From: Asticcacaulis excentricus CB 48
GTDB lineage: Bacteria; Pseudomonadota; Alphaproteobacteria; Caulobacterales; Caulobacteraceae
NCBI RefSeq assembly: GCF_000175215.2
Contig: NC_014816.1
Span: 1,919,001-1,983,000, forward strand
DNA length: 64,000 nucleotides
Direction of reading: 5' to 3'
The position numbers and the translations under genes are program-made. Shown here piece by piece: positions 31,394 through 40,257 of this stretch. Position 1 is the stretch's first letter. Every line of letters starts with the position of its first letter. The notes under the pieces are model-generated. The model was not told where the DNA came from. It did no database searches and saw only the letters and a program-made list of their open reading frames with translations.

Positions 31394-32614
31394 TTATGGC
31401 CGCATCACCTGACGGCGGTAGAGATAGGCGGCGATCAGCAGCCCCACGCCCGACATCCCGGCCATCACCCAGTAGCCGCGTCCGCCCAGCGCGTCATAGA
31501 CCGGCCCTGACGCGAGTGTGGACAGGCCCATCATCACCCCCGTCACCCAGGCGGCATTGAGCGTCTGAGCCAGACTTTCCGAGCCCTTCGGCGCCATACG
31601 GTTGACCAGATCGAGCCCGGCCAGATAGCAGGCGGCAAACGAAAAGGCGTGCAGCGTTTGAAGCGGCCACAGCCCCCACACCGGCGGGGCAAACCCCATG
31701 ATCAGCCAGCGCACCACGCTGAGGCCCGCCGCCGCCAGCAGCAGCGTCCACGATCCGAAGCGATGTCTCAGACGAAACCCGAACATCAGGAACAGGATTT
31801 CCGCCGCCACCCCCGCCCCCCACAGATAGCCGCACGTGGCCCCATCGAGCCCCTGCCCCTTCCATAGGATGGTCGAAAAGCCGTAATAGAAGGCGTGCGC
31901 CCCCTGCACGCAGCCCATGGCCGCCAGCAGCAGGACATAGACCGGATTGCCGAGCAGGGTCCTGACGCGCTGCGCCCCCGTTTCCTGCGGCAGGTAGGCC
32001 GGGGCGCGGCCCCCACCTTCTTCGACGTGGCGCGGCGCGCGCGGCAGAATGCGCCATGCCGCCAGCGCGGCCGCAAAGCACAGCACCACCACCCACACGA
32101 TAATCAGATCGACACCCAGCAGGTTCAGACCGTAGCCGACCGCGATATTGGCGCCGATAAAGGCCGCCGACCCCACGGCGCGCGGGCCGGTGTAGGTGAA
32201 ACCTTCGCGCTTCGACATCTGGATGGTCATGACATCCAGCAAGGGGCTGATCGAGGTGATGCAGCTATAGCCTATCGCCCACAGGGCGACGAACAGCCAG
32301 AAGCGCGCCTCACCGGCCAGCGGCCACAGCATCAGCCCGCCATAGGCCAGCCCGCCCGCTATGGCCAGCCGGATCATGGGGGACCGGAACAGCGGAAATT
32401 TTTCAGCCCACACCCCCAAGACCGGCCCGGTCACGGCGCGCAGCAGCAGGGGCAGGGCCAGAATCAACCCGATCTGCGCCCCGCTCATACCCTTTGAGGC
32501 GAACCACAGCGGCATATAGGGCAGGCTGGCCCCCGACCCGATAAAGATCAGGGCGTAGAAAAGGCTTTGCCGCTTTACGGTCGTCAGGGCAAAAAGGCTT
32601 GAATCGCTGCGCAT
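31394..32614 (-). CDS. Major facilitator superfamily transporter (MFS_1-like)
   Basis: 406 residues from ATG 32614 with about twelve membrane segments. It begins with SLFYALIFIGSGASLPYMPLWFASKGMSGAQIG, has the loop motif GVWAEKFPLFRSPM and the segment TYTGPRAVGSAAFIGANI. It resembles the LacY/nucleoside and phenylpropionate-permease-like group. Substrate unknown. Divergent from prolyl aminopeptidase, with 52 bp between start codons. Confidence 0.85.
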   Translation of the reverse strand: MRSDSSLFALTTVKRQSLFYALIFIGSGASLPYMPLWFASKGMSGAQIGLILALPLLLRAVTGPVLGVWAEKFPLFRSPMIRLAIAGGLAYGGLMLWPLAGEARFWLFVALWAIGYSCITSISPLLDVMTIQMSKREGFTYTGPRAVGSAAFIGANIAVGYGLNLLGVDLIIVWVVVLCFAAALAAWRILPRAPRHVEEGGGRAPAYLPQETGAQRVRTLLGNPVYVLLLAAMGCVQGAHAFYYGFSTILWKGQGLDGATCGYLWGAGVAAEILFLMFGFRLRHRFGSWTLLLAAAGLSVVRWLIMGFAPPVWGLWPLQTLHAFSFAACYLAGLDLVNRMAPKGSESLAQTLNAAWVTGVMMGLSTLASGPVYDALGGRGYWVMAGMSGVGLLIAAYLYRRQVMRP

Positions 32615-32666
32615 AATGGGTCTTTGATCGGCGGCAACCGCCACAGCCCGCTGCACAAGTTTCCTT

Positions 32667-33659
32667 ATGACCGATCAAGCCGTCGTCACATTGCCAAAAG
32701 GTCTCTATCCGGAGATCGAACCCTACGACACCGGCTATATGCCGACGGAGGGGAAACATCAAATCTATTATGAGCAAAGCGGTAACCCACAAGGGATTCC
32801 GGTGGTGGTGGTGCACGGCGGACCGGGTGGCGGGACCAGCCCCAACCTGCGCTGCTACTTCAATCCGAAGGCCTATCGCATCATCCTGTTCGATCAGCGC
32901 GGCTGTGGCAAATCGCGACCGCACGCCTCACAGGACCTATCGCTGGAAGATAATACCACCTGGCATCTGGTTGCCGATATGGAATCCCTGCGGGAACGAC
33001 TGGGGATCGACAAATGGGTCGTGTTCGGCGGCTCGTGGGGGTCAACCCTGTCTCTGGCCTACGCCCTGACGCATACGCAGCGGGTGTCGGCTCTGATCCT
33101 GCGCGGCATCTTTCTGGTAAGGCAGTCGGAACTCGACTGGTTCTATCAGGGTGGAGCGGCCAACCTCTATCCCGACCTGTGGGAGCGTTTTGTGGCTCCG
33201 ATCCCGCCAGACGAACGCGGAAATCTGCTGGCGGCCTATATCAAACGCCTCAACGGCGACGACATGGCCGAGCGTGTGCGCTGCGCGCTGGCGTGGTCGG
33301 GCTGGGAGGGCGATACCCTGTCGATCGAAGGCCCGCCAGAGGCGCCGACCAAGTTCACCGATCCCGACTTTGCCGTAGCCTTTGCCCGCATCGAGTCGTG
33401 GTATTTCCAGAACCGTGGTTTCTTTGAAAGCGACAACTGGATTCTGGAAAACGTCCATAAAATCCGTCACATCCCTGCATGGATCGTGCAGGGCCGCTAC
33501 GATGTGGTGACACCAATGACCTCGGCTTGGGACCTGCACCGCGCGTGGCCGGAGGCGAAGTTCCATCTGGTAAAAAAAGCCGGGCACTCCTCGTCCGATC
33601 CCGGCGTGCTCGATGGCCTCGTCGCCGCAGCGGACGAAGCCGTGCGGGTGGTGGGCTAA
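32667..33659 (+). CDS. pip: Prolyl aminopeptidase (proline iminopeptidase)
   Basis: 330-residue alpha/beta hydrolase of peptidase family S33. Diagnostic motifs: HGGPGGGTSP (oxyanion), DQRGCGKSRPHA, nucleophile GGSWGSTLSLAYA, Asp in GRYDVVTPMTSAWDL and His in VKKAGHS. It releases N-terminal proline from peptides in the cytoplasm. A repeat-rich spacer follows before the convergent histidine kinase gene. Confidence 0.96.
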   Translation: MTDQAVVTLPKGLYPEIEPYDTGYMPTEGKHQIYYEQSGNPQGIPVVVVHGGPGGGTSPNLRCYFNPKAYRIILFDQRGCGKSRPHASQDLSLEDNTTWHLVADMESLRERLGIDKWVVFGGSWGSTLSLAYALTHTQRVSALILRGIFLVRQSELDWFYQGGAANLYPDLWERFVAPIPPDERGNLLAAYIKRLNGDDMAERVRCALAWSGWEGDTLSIEGPPEAPTKFTDPDFAVAFARIESWYFQNRGFFESDNWILENVHKIRHIPAWIVQGRYDVVTPMTSAWDLHRAWPEAKFHLVKKAGHSSSDPGVLDGLVAAADEAVRVVG

Positions 33660-33666
33660 AAAGTCT

Positions 33667-33765
33667 AAACCACGGATGCACACGGATGGCGGCTTTGCCG
33701 CCGACACGGATATACGTGAAGACGAACCTCGTTCGTCATCCGTGTCTATCCGTCGTTTAAAACCC
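33667..33765. repeat. Intergenic repeat with ACGGAT motifs (family B)
   Basis: Contains CCACGGATGCACACGGATG at one end and CATCCGTGTCTATCCGTCGTTTAAAACC at the other, with GGCGGC-TTT-GCCGCC and GACGAAC-CTC-GTTCGTC hairpins inside. The minus-strand reading TTTTAAACGACGGATAGACACGGAT closely matches the plus-strand sequence at 59641-59665. ACGGATNNACACGGAT sequences are widespread noncoding repeats in several bacterial groups. Confidence 0.6.
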
Positions 33766-33802
33766 TTTGGGTAGCCTTTAACAGGGGCCCGACATCAGGT
33801 CC

Positions 33803-35446
33803 TCACCCCTTCTGCGGGATGCGGACCTCAAACGACGTGCCCGACGGCCCGGTGTCGATCAACCGAACATCGCCGCCGTGCGTCTGGGCCAGTTCGCGCG
33901 CAATGGCCAGCCCCAGCCCCGACCCGCCGGGCGTCAGCGAGGCCGAAAACGGCTGAAACAGCTTGTCGCGCACACGCTCAGGGATACCTGGTCCGTTGTC
34001 GGAAAGGACCAGAATCACCTCTTCCGCCGTCTTGACCGCGCTCAGCGTCACGCGCCCGACCGTCTTGCGGTTCGGCTGGTTCTCAATCGCCTGGCGCGCA
34101 TTGCGCATCAGATTGACTAGCAGGCGGTGGACGTGGTCGGGATCGGCCTCAAAGAAAAAGCCCTGCTCGGCCTTCAGCGAGAAACGCACACGGTCTGGCG
34201 TGCGCGCATTGAGTGCCAGACCCGCGTCTTCGGCGGCGGCCTCAGACAGGTCTTTCAGGCGCAGAATCTGGATGCGCGGGGGAATTTCGTCCGTCTTGCC
34301 GTAGTTGAGCACGTTTTGCGCCAAGGTCAGGGCGCGGTCCAGCGCCCGCTCGAGGCGCGGCAAGGCCTTGGTGACATTTGGATCGCCGGAATAGGCCAGA
34401 CGCTCCGACGCCATCTGCGCGGCGGTTAGCATGTTTCTGAGGTCGTGGCTGATCTTCGACACCGCCTGTCCCAACGCCGCCAGTCGCGCGCGTGTACGCA
34501 GCGCGTGGCCGACCTCCTGCTGCATCTTGAACAGTTCTTCCTCAATCTGTCCGATCTCATCGTGACGACCGGACAGCTGTGGCACGGCGGCACTGTCTTC
34601 CGGGTTTTCCTTGAACCGCGCGATCGAGCGCGTCAGTTGCCGCACTGGGCGCACCACGAAAAAGGACAGGGCGGCAAAGATCAGGGCACCGGCGACCAAC
34701 GAAATCAGAAGCGACAGGCGCAGGATCGACCCCAGTTGCTCGCGCAGTTCCTGTTTCAGTGGCTCCGCCGGCACGACGATTTCGATAATGTCGGTGCCCT
34801 TGCGCACCTTGGGCACGGCCTCGGTCCGGATCAGTCGGTCTTCGCGCCCAGACAAGGTCTTCCATGGCCCCCACAAATAGGTCAGGTCGTCGCTGATTCC
34901 GCGCGTCTGGTGACGGATGTCGATGACATCGGGTTCGACCGTACTGCGCGGATCCCGCAGCACAAACTGCACCCCGCCGCTTTGCAGGGCGAGATACGAG
35001 GCCCCGACGCTGTTGAGCAACTGGCTCGACAATTCGCGCGACACTGCCCCTTCGGCAGAGGCATCAAGCGCCAGAGAGGCGATTTCGGCCTGACGCACGC
35101 GGTCAATCAGCCAGCGTTCCTGATAGGCGGCCAAGGTTGGCACCATGATGATCACCACCATCACCGCCACGAACACCGCCGTCAAGGCCAGCAAATGCCC
35201 GGACAGGCCGCTAAAAAAAGAACGGAAATCTTTCCAGCTACGTTTCAGGTGCGGCTTGAGCGCCTTCCAGCGTTTGGCCAGAAACGCTTGCAGGCTCTGG
35301 TCACGCCATTTGCGCGGACGCGGGCTGGCCGCCGCCCCATCCTCGGCCTCACGCGCCACTGCCCTGGCGACGCGGAACCGTCGCCCCGGCGTCACGTCGC
35401 GGTGCGGGCCGGTTTCGGCTAAGGTTTCGCTCAAATCGCTCGACAT
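33803..35446 (-). CDS. Membrane sensor histidine kinase (orphan)
   Basis: 547 residues from ATG 35446. A basic cytoplasmic N-terminus of about 80 residues precedes a membrane segment (LLALTAVFVAVMVVIIMVPTLAA). A periplasmic sensor region follows, then a second segment (LSLLISLVAGALIFAALSFFVV), a HAMP linker (RPVRQLTRSIARFKENP), the phospho-acceptor H-box ISHDLRNML, N-box NLMRNARQAIEN, and G-boxes DNGPGIP and GSGLGLAIA. No response regulator lies next to it. It is divergent from rpmH and convergent with pip. Signal and partner unknown. Confidence 0.93.
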   Translation of the reverse strand: MSSDLSETLAETGPHRDVTPGRRFRVARAVAREAEDGAAASPRPRKWRDQSLQAFLAKRWKALKPHLKRSWKDFRSFFSGLSGHLLALTAVFVAVMVVIIMVPTLAAYQERWLIDRVRQAEIASLALDASAEGAVSRELSSQLLNSVGASYLALQSGGVQFVLRDPRSTVEPDVIDIRHQTRGISDDLTYLWGPWKTLSGREDRLIRTEAVPKVRKGTDIIEIVVPAEPLKQELREQLGSILRLSLLISLVAGALIFAALSFFVVRPVRQLTRSIARFKENPEDSAAVPQLSGRHDEIGQIEEELFKMQQEVGHALRTRARLAALGQAVSKISHDLRNMLTAAQMASERLAYSGDPNVTKALPRLERALDRALTLAQNVLNYGKTDEIPPRIQILRLKDLSEAAAEDAGLALNARTPDRVRFSLKAEQGFFFEADPDHVHRLLVNLMRNARQAIENQPNRKTVGRVTLSAVKTAEEVILVLSDNGPGIPERVRDKLFQPFSASLTPGGSGLGLAIARELAQTHGGDVRLIDTGPSGTSFEVRIPQKG

Positions 35447-35578
35447 TGCGCTCGGATAAGGTGGCGTAGAGACACATATTAACACAAATCCGTGAAGGGT
35501 CAGTGTAAAATCACCCCGTGCGCGCTCGCAGTTTCATAAAGTTTCTGCGGTCGGGGTGCGAATCCCGGCGCAAAGCCA

Positions 35579-35607
35579 TTGACAAGCCCGTGCGCACGGT
35601 TTAGTGA
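35579..35607 (+). promoter_or_regulatory. Possible promoter of rpmH-rnpA
   Basis: TTGACA (35579-35584), a 17-base spacer and TAGTGA (35602-35607) lie about 70 bp before the rpmH start. The -35 is perfect but the -10 is weak. The 190-bp gap between the histidine kinase gene and rpmH holds no other feature. Confidence 0.4.
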
Positions 35608-35676
35608 CGCCGCCTCTTCTTTCAACGATGGCTCGCACACACTGGGTTATCGTGTCCAAACCCCGGAGCTACAACC

Positions 35677-35811
35677 GTGAAACGCACTTACCAGCCGAGC
35701 CGTCTCGTCCGCAAGCGCCGCCACGGCTTCCGCGCGCGCATGGCCACCAAGAATGGCCAAAAAGTCGTCGCCCGTCGCCGTGCCAAGGGCCGCAAGCGCC
35801 TGACTGCCTAA
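35677..35811 (+). CDS. rpmH: 50S ribosomal protein L34 (bL34)
   Basis: 44 residues starting at GTG 35677: (M)KRTYQPSRLVRKRRHGF, then MATKNGQKVVARRRAKGRKRL, the complete L34 sequence pattern. CGGAG lies about 8 bases before the start. It precedes rnpA, as in nearly all bacteria. Confidence 0.97.
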   Translation: MKRTYQPSRLVRKRRHGFRARMATKNGQKVVARRRAKGRKRLTA

Positions 35812-35839
35812 CCCGCAGTCGGACCACCGACACAGGAAG

Positions 35840-35875
35840 AGGCCCTTGAAGCGATTCGAGGGCCTTTTCCTTTGT
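35840..35875 (+). terminator. Hairpin terminator between rpmH and rnpA
   Basis: AGGCCCTTGAA and TTCGAGGGCCT pair around GCGA and are followed by TTTCCTTT. It probably stops part of the very abundant L34 transcript before rnpA. Confidence 0.7.
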
Positions 35876-35915
35876 GTGCTCCCCTTCCTTTGGCGGGGAG
35901 TATTAAGATGAGTGA

Positions 35916-36254
35916 ATGACCTTTCCCGTTCTGAAAAACCGCAGCGATTTTCTGGCCGCCAACAAGGCGGCGTATCAGGCGCGCCCGACTGTGGTCATTC
36001 AGGCCCGCTTTCGCAATGACGGGGACGAAACCATCCGCATAGGCTTTACCGCCACCAAAAAGACCGGCGGTTCGGTCGAGCGCAACCGCGCCAAGCGCCG
36101 GATGCGCGAAGCGGCCCGCACCCTTTTGCCCGACCACGGCCGCCCCGGCCACGACTATGTCTTCATCGCCCGCGACGCGACCAAGTCCTGCACGTGGCAA
36201 GGTTTGCTTGACGATGTCAAACGCGCCCTGATAAGGCTGTCGCCCAAAGTTTAA
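35916..36254 (+). CDS. rnpA: Ribonuclease P protein component
   Basis: 112 residues. Signature features: LKNRSDF near the N-terminus, IGFTATKKTGGSVERNRAKRRMREA (the RNR motif) and GHDYVFIARDAT. It assists the RNase P RNA (encoded at 55842-56220 in this window) in trimming tRNA 5' ends. It lies between rpmH and yidC. The small yidD gene often found here is absent. Confidence 0.97.
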   Translation: MTFPVLKNRSDFLAANKAAYQARPTVVIQARFRNDGDETIRIGFTATKKTGGSVERNRAKRRMREAARTLLPDHGRPGHDYVFIARDATKSCTWQGLLDDVKRALIRLSPKV

Positions 36255-36273
36255 CCCCTCTTCAGAGTCTCTC

Positions 36274-38250
36274 ATGAAGCGCGACGACAATCGCAATATG
36301 TTCATCTTCCTCGCCCTCTCCATGGCGATCCTGTTCGGCTATCAGTTCTTTGTGGCCGGGCCCCAGATGGAGAAGGAACGCGCCGCGGCTATGGCGCAGA
36401 AGAAGATCGAGGCCGCAAAGTCCCCCGTCGCCACGCCAGAGTCGCTGTTTGTCGAAGGCAAACTGCCGCGCGACCAGGCCGTAGCCGCCACGCCGCGGGT
36501 CGCCATCGACTCGCCGGCATTAAAGGGCTCTCTGTCACTGGCCGGAGCGCGCATCGACGACCTGTTCCTTAAGCAGTATAAAGAGACGCTGAAGGCTGAC
36601 TCCCCCAATGTCGAGCTGTTCCGCCCGCAAGGGGCCGAGCATGCCTACTATGCCGAATCCGGCTGGGTCGGGGCCAATGTTCCCGGTCTGCCGTCGGGCA
36701 ACAGCGTGTGGACTGTAGTTTCGGGCAGCGTACTGTCGCCGGGCAAGGATGTGGTGCTGGGCTATGATGCGGGTACGGGCCTGCGCTTTGAACGCCGCCT
36801 GAGCCTTGATGACAAGTACATGATTACCGTCACCGATACCGTGGTCAACACCACAGGTGCGGCGGTGACGCTGGCCCCCTATGCCAATGTGGTGCGTCAG
36901 GGCGCGCCAGAGACGCTCGGTAAGAACATGATCCTGCATGAAGGCGGCATTGGCGCCTTTTCTAAGGACGCCACGGGCAAGGGCTACACAACGCCGGAAT
37001 TCAAGTTCCACAACTGGGAAAAGGACGAGAAGAAAGCCAATTTCAAGGCCGACTCGACCGGCGGCTGGATGGGCCTGACCGACAAATACTGGCTGGCCGC
37101 CGTCATTCCGGATCAAAAGGCGAAGATTCACGCCTCGATGAAGGCGACAGACCAGACGACCGCTAATGAAAAAGACTTCAACTTCCTCTATCAGGCAGGC
37201 TATGTCGCAGACGCCGTGACGGTGCAGCCGGGCAAGCCGGTGAGCGTCACCTATCACATATTTGCCGGTGCCAAGCAGGCCTCTCTTCTGGCCGCCTATC
37301 AGGACAAGCTGAAGCTGCCCGCCTTCGACAAGGCCATCGACTGGGGCATGTTCTGGTTTTTCACCCGCCCAATGTTCTTCGTACTGGACTTCCTGTTCAA
37401 ATATGTTGGCAATTTCGGCCTGGCCATTCTGGGCCTCACCGTCCTCGTCAAGCTCATCTTCTTCCCGCTGGCGCATAAGTCCTATGAGTCGATGACCAAG
37501 ATGAAGATGCTTCAGCCCCAGGTCGAGGAACTGAAGAAAAAGCACGAAGGCAATCCGCAGCAGATGCAGATTGAAATGATGGGCCTTTACCAGAAGGAAA
37601 AGGTCAATCCGATGTCGGGCTGTCTGCCGATCTTCGTGCAGATGCCGGTCTTCTACGCCCTGTACAAGGTGCTGTTCGTCACCATCGAAATGCGCCACGC
37701 GCCCTTCTTCGGCTGGATACAGGACCTGTCGGACAAGGACCCGACGACGATGTTCAACCTGTTCGGGCTGCTCCCCTACGATCCGGCCGCCCTGCCGGTC
37801 ATCGGCGGGCTGATGGCCACCTCGCTGCACATTGGCATCCTTCCGCTGCTCTATGGCGCGTCAATGTGGCTATCGCAAAGCATGAACCCGCCGATGCCGG
37901 ACCCCATGCAGCGCAAGATCTTCGCCTTCATGCCGGTGATGTTCACGTTCATCATGGCGCCGTTTGCGTCGGGTCTGCTGATTTACTGGATCTGGAACAA
38001 CGTTCTGACCGTGGCGCAGCAATACATGCTGATGCGTCAGATGGGCGTCGAGAACCCGATCGACACCCTGTTGGGCAAGGTCGCCAAAACCAAGCCGAAA
38101 TCCGAAGCGGCGCATGTTATCGAGGTGGCCGAGGAAGCCATCCACGAAGGCGAAGTGACTCAAGGCACCCCCGCCCGCAAGCGCAAGCCGACAACCACAG
38201 GCAGCTCAGCGGGCGGAACCAAGCGCACCCGCGGGACGAAAAAGGACTAA
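36274..38250 (+). CDS. yidC: Membrane protein insertase YidC (Oxa1 family)
   Basis: 658 residues. The N-terminal membrane anchor is NMFIFLALSMAILFGYQFF. A large periplasmic domain (about 60-350) is followed by the insertase core: VGNFGLAILGLTVLVKLIFFPLAHKSYESMTKM, SGCLPIFVQMPVFYALYKVL, then three more membrane segments. The C-terminal tail is basic (ARKRKPTTTGSSAGGTKRT). It inserts proteins into the inner membrane alone or with Sec. Its operon is rpmH-rnpA-yidC-engB. The length is slightly above the E. coli protein because of the longer tail. Confidence 0.98.
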   Translation: MKRDDNRNMFIFLALSMAILFGYQFFVAGPQMEKERAAAMAQKKIEAAKSPVATPESLFVEGKLPRDQAVAATPRVAIDSPALKGSLSLAGARIDDLFLKQYKETLKADSPNVELFRPQGAEHAYYAESGWVGANVPGLPSGNSVWTVVSGSVLSPGKDVVLGYDAGTGLRFERRLSLDDKYMITVTDTVVNTTGAAVTLAPYANVVRQGAPETLGKNMILHEGGIGAFSKDATGKGYTTPEFKFHNWEKDEKKANFKADSTGGWMGLTDKYWLAAVIPDQKAKIHASMKATDQTTANEKDFNFLYQAGYVADAVTVQPGKPVSVTYHIFAGAKQASLLAAYQDKLKLPAFDKAIDWGMFWFFTRPMFFVLDFLFKYVGNFGLAILGLTVLVKLIFFPLAHKSYESMTKMKMLQPQVEELKKKHEGNPQQMQIEMMGLYQKEKVNPMSGCLPIFVQMPVFYALYKVLFVTIEMRHAPFFGWIQDLSDKDPTTMFNLFGLLPYDPAALPVIGGLMATSLHIGILPLLYGASMWLSQSMNPPMPDPMQRKIFAFMPVMFTFIMAPFASGLLIYWIWNNVLTVAQQYMLMRQMGVENPIDTLLGKVAKTKPKSEAAHVIEVAEEAIHEGEVTQGTPARKRKPTTTGSSAGGTKRTRGTKKD

Positions 38251-38300
38251 GGCGATCCGACTTACCTCGCTGCCCTTGGCGGAGAGAACCAGTCCCCTTT

Positions 38301-38330
38301 TATACCTCCCCAGTTTACTGGGGAGGTATA
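38301..38330. repeat. Perfect 14-bp inverted repeat (family A) between yidC and engB
   Basis: TATACCTCCCCAGT and ACTGGGGAGGTATA are perfect complements around TT. It is nearly identical to the hairpin at 22881-22906. It ends 18 bp before the engB start and may hide or set apart its ribosome-binding region. Confidence 0.8.
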
Positions 38331-38348
38331 ATATTTTAAGGCACCTAC

Positions 38349-39044
38349 ATGACCGATGAAACGCAAAATAACGCTGAGACACACGCCGCTGACACTCCTG
38401 TCGAGGCGGACTATTCCGCCGAAACGCTTGAAGCCGCCCGCGTGCTGTTTGCGCGCCCAGCGACCTTCATGATGGGCGCTGCCAAGATCGAGCAACTGCC
38501 CGCCGCCGACCTGCCCGAAGTGACCTTCGCCGGGCGCTCCAATGTCGGCAAATCGAGCCTGATCAATGCGCTGGTCGGGCAAAACCACCTGGCGCGCGCC
38601 TCCAACGAGCCGGGCCGCACGCGCGAGGTCAATTTCTTCGTGCTGGATGAGAAGCTGCGGTTGGTCGACCTGCCCGGCTATGGCTGGGCCAAAGCCTCGA
38701 AGGCCGAGGTGAAGAAGTTCCAGAATCTGGGACGCGACTATCTGCGCGGCCGCCCGAACCTCAAACGCGCCTATCTGCTGATCGACGCGCGCCACGGGCT
38801 TAAGGCCGTCGATAATGAGCCTATGGACGCGCTGGACGTCGCCGCCGTTTCCTATCAGATCGTCCTGACCAAAGCAGACAAGATCAAGCCACACGAGTTG
38901 AAAGCCGTCATCGAGAAGACGCAGGCCCAGATCAGGAAACGCCCGGCGGCGCACCCGGTGGTGCTGGCGACCTCATCGGAAAAGGGGCACGGCATCCCAG
39001 AACTGCGCGCTGAGATCATGACAACTTGCGCAGTCGCGCCGTAG
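38349..39044 (+). CDS. engB: Ribosome biogenesis GTP-binding protein EngB/YsxC
   Basis: 231 residues. GTPase motifs: G1 GRSNVGKSS, G2 region PGRTREVNFF, G3 DLPGYGWAKAS, G4 LTKADK, G5 ATSSEKG. An acidic N-terminal extension of about 40 residues is typical of alphaproteobacteria. EngB helps late assembly of the 50S subunit. It follows yidC, the usual alphaproteobacterial order; argB, the common next gene, is replaced here by a DUF3445 gene. Confidence 0.97.
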   Translation: MTDETQNNAETHAADTPVEADYSAETLEAARVLFARPATFMMGAAKIEQLPAADLPEVTFAGRSNVGKSSLINALVGQNHLARASNEPGRTREVNFFVLDEKLRLVDLPGYGWAKASKAEVKKFQNLGRDYLRGRPNLKRAYLLIDARHGLKAVDNEPMDALDVAAVSYQIVLTKADKIKPHELKAVIEKTQAQIRKRPAAHPVVLATSSEKGHGIPELRAEIMTTCAVAP

Positions 39045-39051
39045 CGACATT

Positions 39052-39084
39052 TATACCTCCACCGGCCAAGTTGGGAGGTGTAAG
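39052..39084. repeat. Palindromic intergenic repeat (family A), shorter copy
   Basis: TATACCTCCACCGGCCAAGTTGGGAGGTGTAAGATA; the outer arms TACCTCC and GGGAGGTGTA pair imperfectly. It lies between engB and the DUF3445 gene, ending 9 bp before the next start. Confidence 0.6.
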
Positions 39085-39092
39085 ATAGTGAC

Positions 39093-39908
39093 ATGCACAC
39101 GCCCTTTGATGGTTCACAGCCTCTGTTTCGTATCGGTCTGGCCCCGCTGAGAGACTCAGAGTGGCTGGAGCGCGATGAGCGTCTGCCCCTCTATCTGGCG
39201 GAAAAAGAACGCCTTTTGACCCAAGGCCGCGATGCCGTCTTCGGTGCGCAACCGGGCTCTGAGGCCGCGCAAGCCGAAGCCCTGCGTCTGATCGAAACCA
39301 CGATGAACACCCCCGCCCCGCCGTCTGACGCGCCGCTGATCGCCGCGGCGCGGCTGGTGGCCGAAGACCTCGCAATCTTGCAAAAATCGCCCGAAGGCTT
39401 TCGTCTTACCGCAGGCTGCATTTGCTTCCCCTCCTCTTGGTCGCTGGCGGAAAAGCTGGGTAAGCCGCTGCACGAGGTGCATGGCCCCGTGCCCGATTTT
39501 CAGACGGGGACGCGCAACGCCACGATTATCGAGCGCATCTTTGACAATCTGCGAGCCGACGAGCCGGTGATCCGTTGGAACTGGTCGCTGTATGGTAGTG
39601 ACACTTTGCATCATCCCCACCTGTCCCCGCCTCAGCGCTTCGGCAGCGGCGACCGCGCCGAAGCCGTCTACGTACGCGTTGAACGTCAGACCCTACGTAA
39701 GCTGCCGCAGACGGGCGCGGTCCTGTTTACCATCGGCATCCACCTGACGCCGCTGGAGACGATTGAGGCCCACCCGGAACGCGAACGCCTCACCGGAGGC
39801 CTGATCCGTCAGATCGAAGCCCTCGATGAGGCGCAACGCGAGTATAAAGGATTGAGCACCGAGCGTGAGCGGTTGCTGAGCCGCCTCAGGGGCCCCTTCA
39901 CCCACTAA
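39093..39908 (+). CDS. DUF3445 protein (heme-dependent oxidative N-demethylase-like)
   Basis: 271 residues. The family pattern is clear: AARLVAEDLAILQK, LTAGCICFPSSWSLAEKLGKPLHEVHGPVPDF, RNWSL-type segment VIRWNWSLYG, and VRVERQTLRKLPQTGAVLFTIGIHL. Members are described as heme-binding alpha-subunit-like proteins of oxidative N-demethylases, but most are uncharacterised. The protein is soluble and has no signal peptide. It is downstream of engB and convergent with the DUF3126 gene. Confidence 0.85.
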   Translation: MHTPFDGSQPLFRIGLAPLRDSEWLERDERLPLYLAEKERLLTQGRDAVFGAQPGSEAAQAEALRLIETTMNTPAPPSDAPLIAAARLVAEDLAILQKSPEGFRLTAGCICFPSSWSLAEKLGKPLHEVHGPVPDFQTGTRNATIIERIFDNLRADEPVIRWNWSLYGSDTLHHPHLSPPQRFGSGDRAEAVYVRVERQTLRKLPQTGAVLFTIGIHLTPLETIEAHPERERLTGGLIRQIEALDEAQREYKGLSTERERLLSRLRGPFTH

Positions 39909-39914
39909 AGGAAA

Positions 39915-40115
39915 TTACAGGTCTTCCTTGAGTATGGCCATTTCGAACATATACGAGCCTTCTTCGTCCTCGTCGACATAGACGACGCCGACAAAGTCTT
40001 CGCCGATATAGACTTCGGCGGAGTCCTTCTGCTTGCGTGCGCGGACCTCAAGGCCCTTGGTGCCGAAGGTCTGGGTCAGGTAGGCTTGCACCTTGGTGAT
40101 TTCTGCAGGCGTCAT
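39915..40115 (-). CDS. DUF3126 family small protein
   Basis: 66 residues from ATG 40115. The alphaproteobacterial DUF3126 pattern is seen: EITKVQAYLTQTFGTKGLEV, SAEVYIGEDFVGVVYVDEDE, SYMFEMAILKEDL. Function unknown; small cytosolic protein. In many alphaproteobacteria this gene lies near cysE, as it does here (two genes away). Confidence 0.88.
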   Translation of the reverse strand: MTPAEITKVQAYLTQTFGTKGLEVRARKQKDSAEVYIGEDFVGVVYVDEDEEGSYMFEMAILKEDL

Positions 40116-40257
40116 GTTTTTTCTCTTGAATGGCTGGTCCCTGAACGATGCGATCAAAGCACGATTTCATCGGGGCCGGGATAAATTGTGTGTGTCTGTG
40201 TACCCGCGAACGCCGCCAGAGGCAAACACCAAGGCGCAAGCGTCAACATCGAAATGG

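Noticed and set aside
40154..40249. 31-residue signal-peptide-like frame (MLTLAPWCLPLAAFAG...)
   Set aside because: No ribosome-binding site, no positive N-terminal charge, and it lies in the upstream region of the DUF3126 gene; probably chance.
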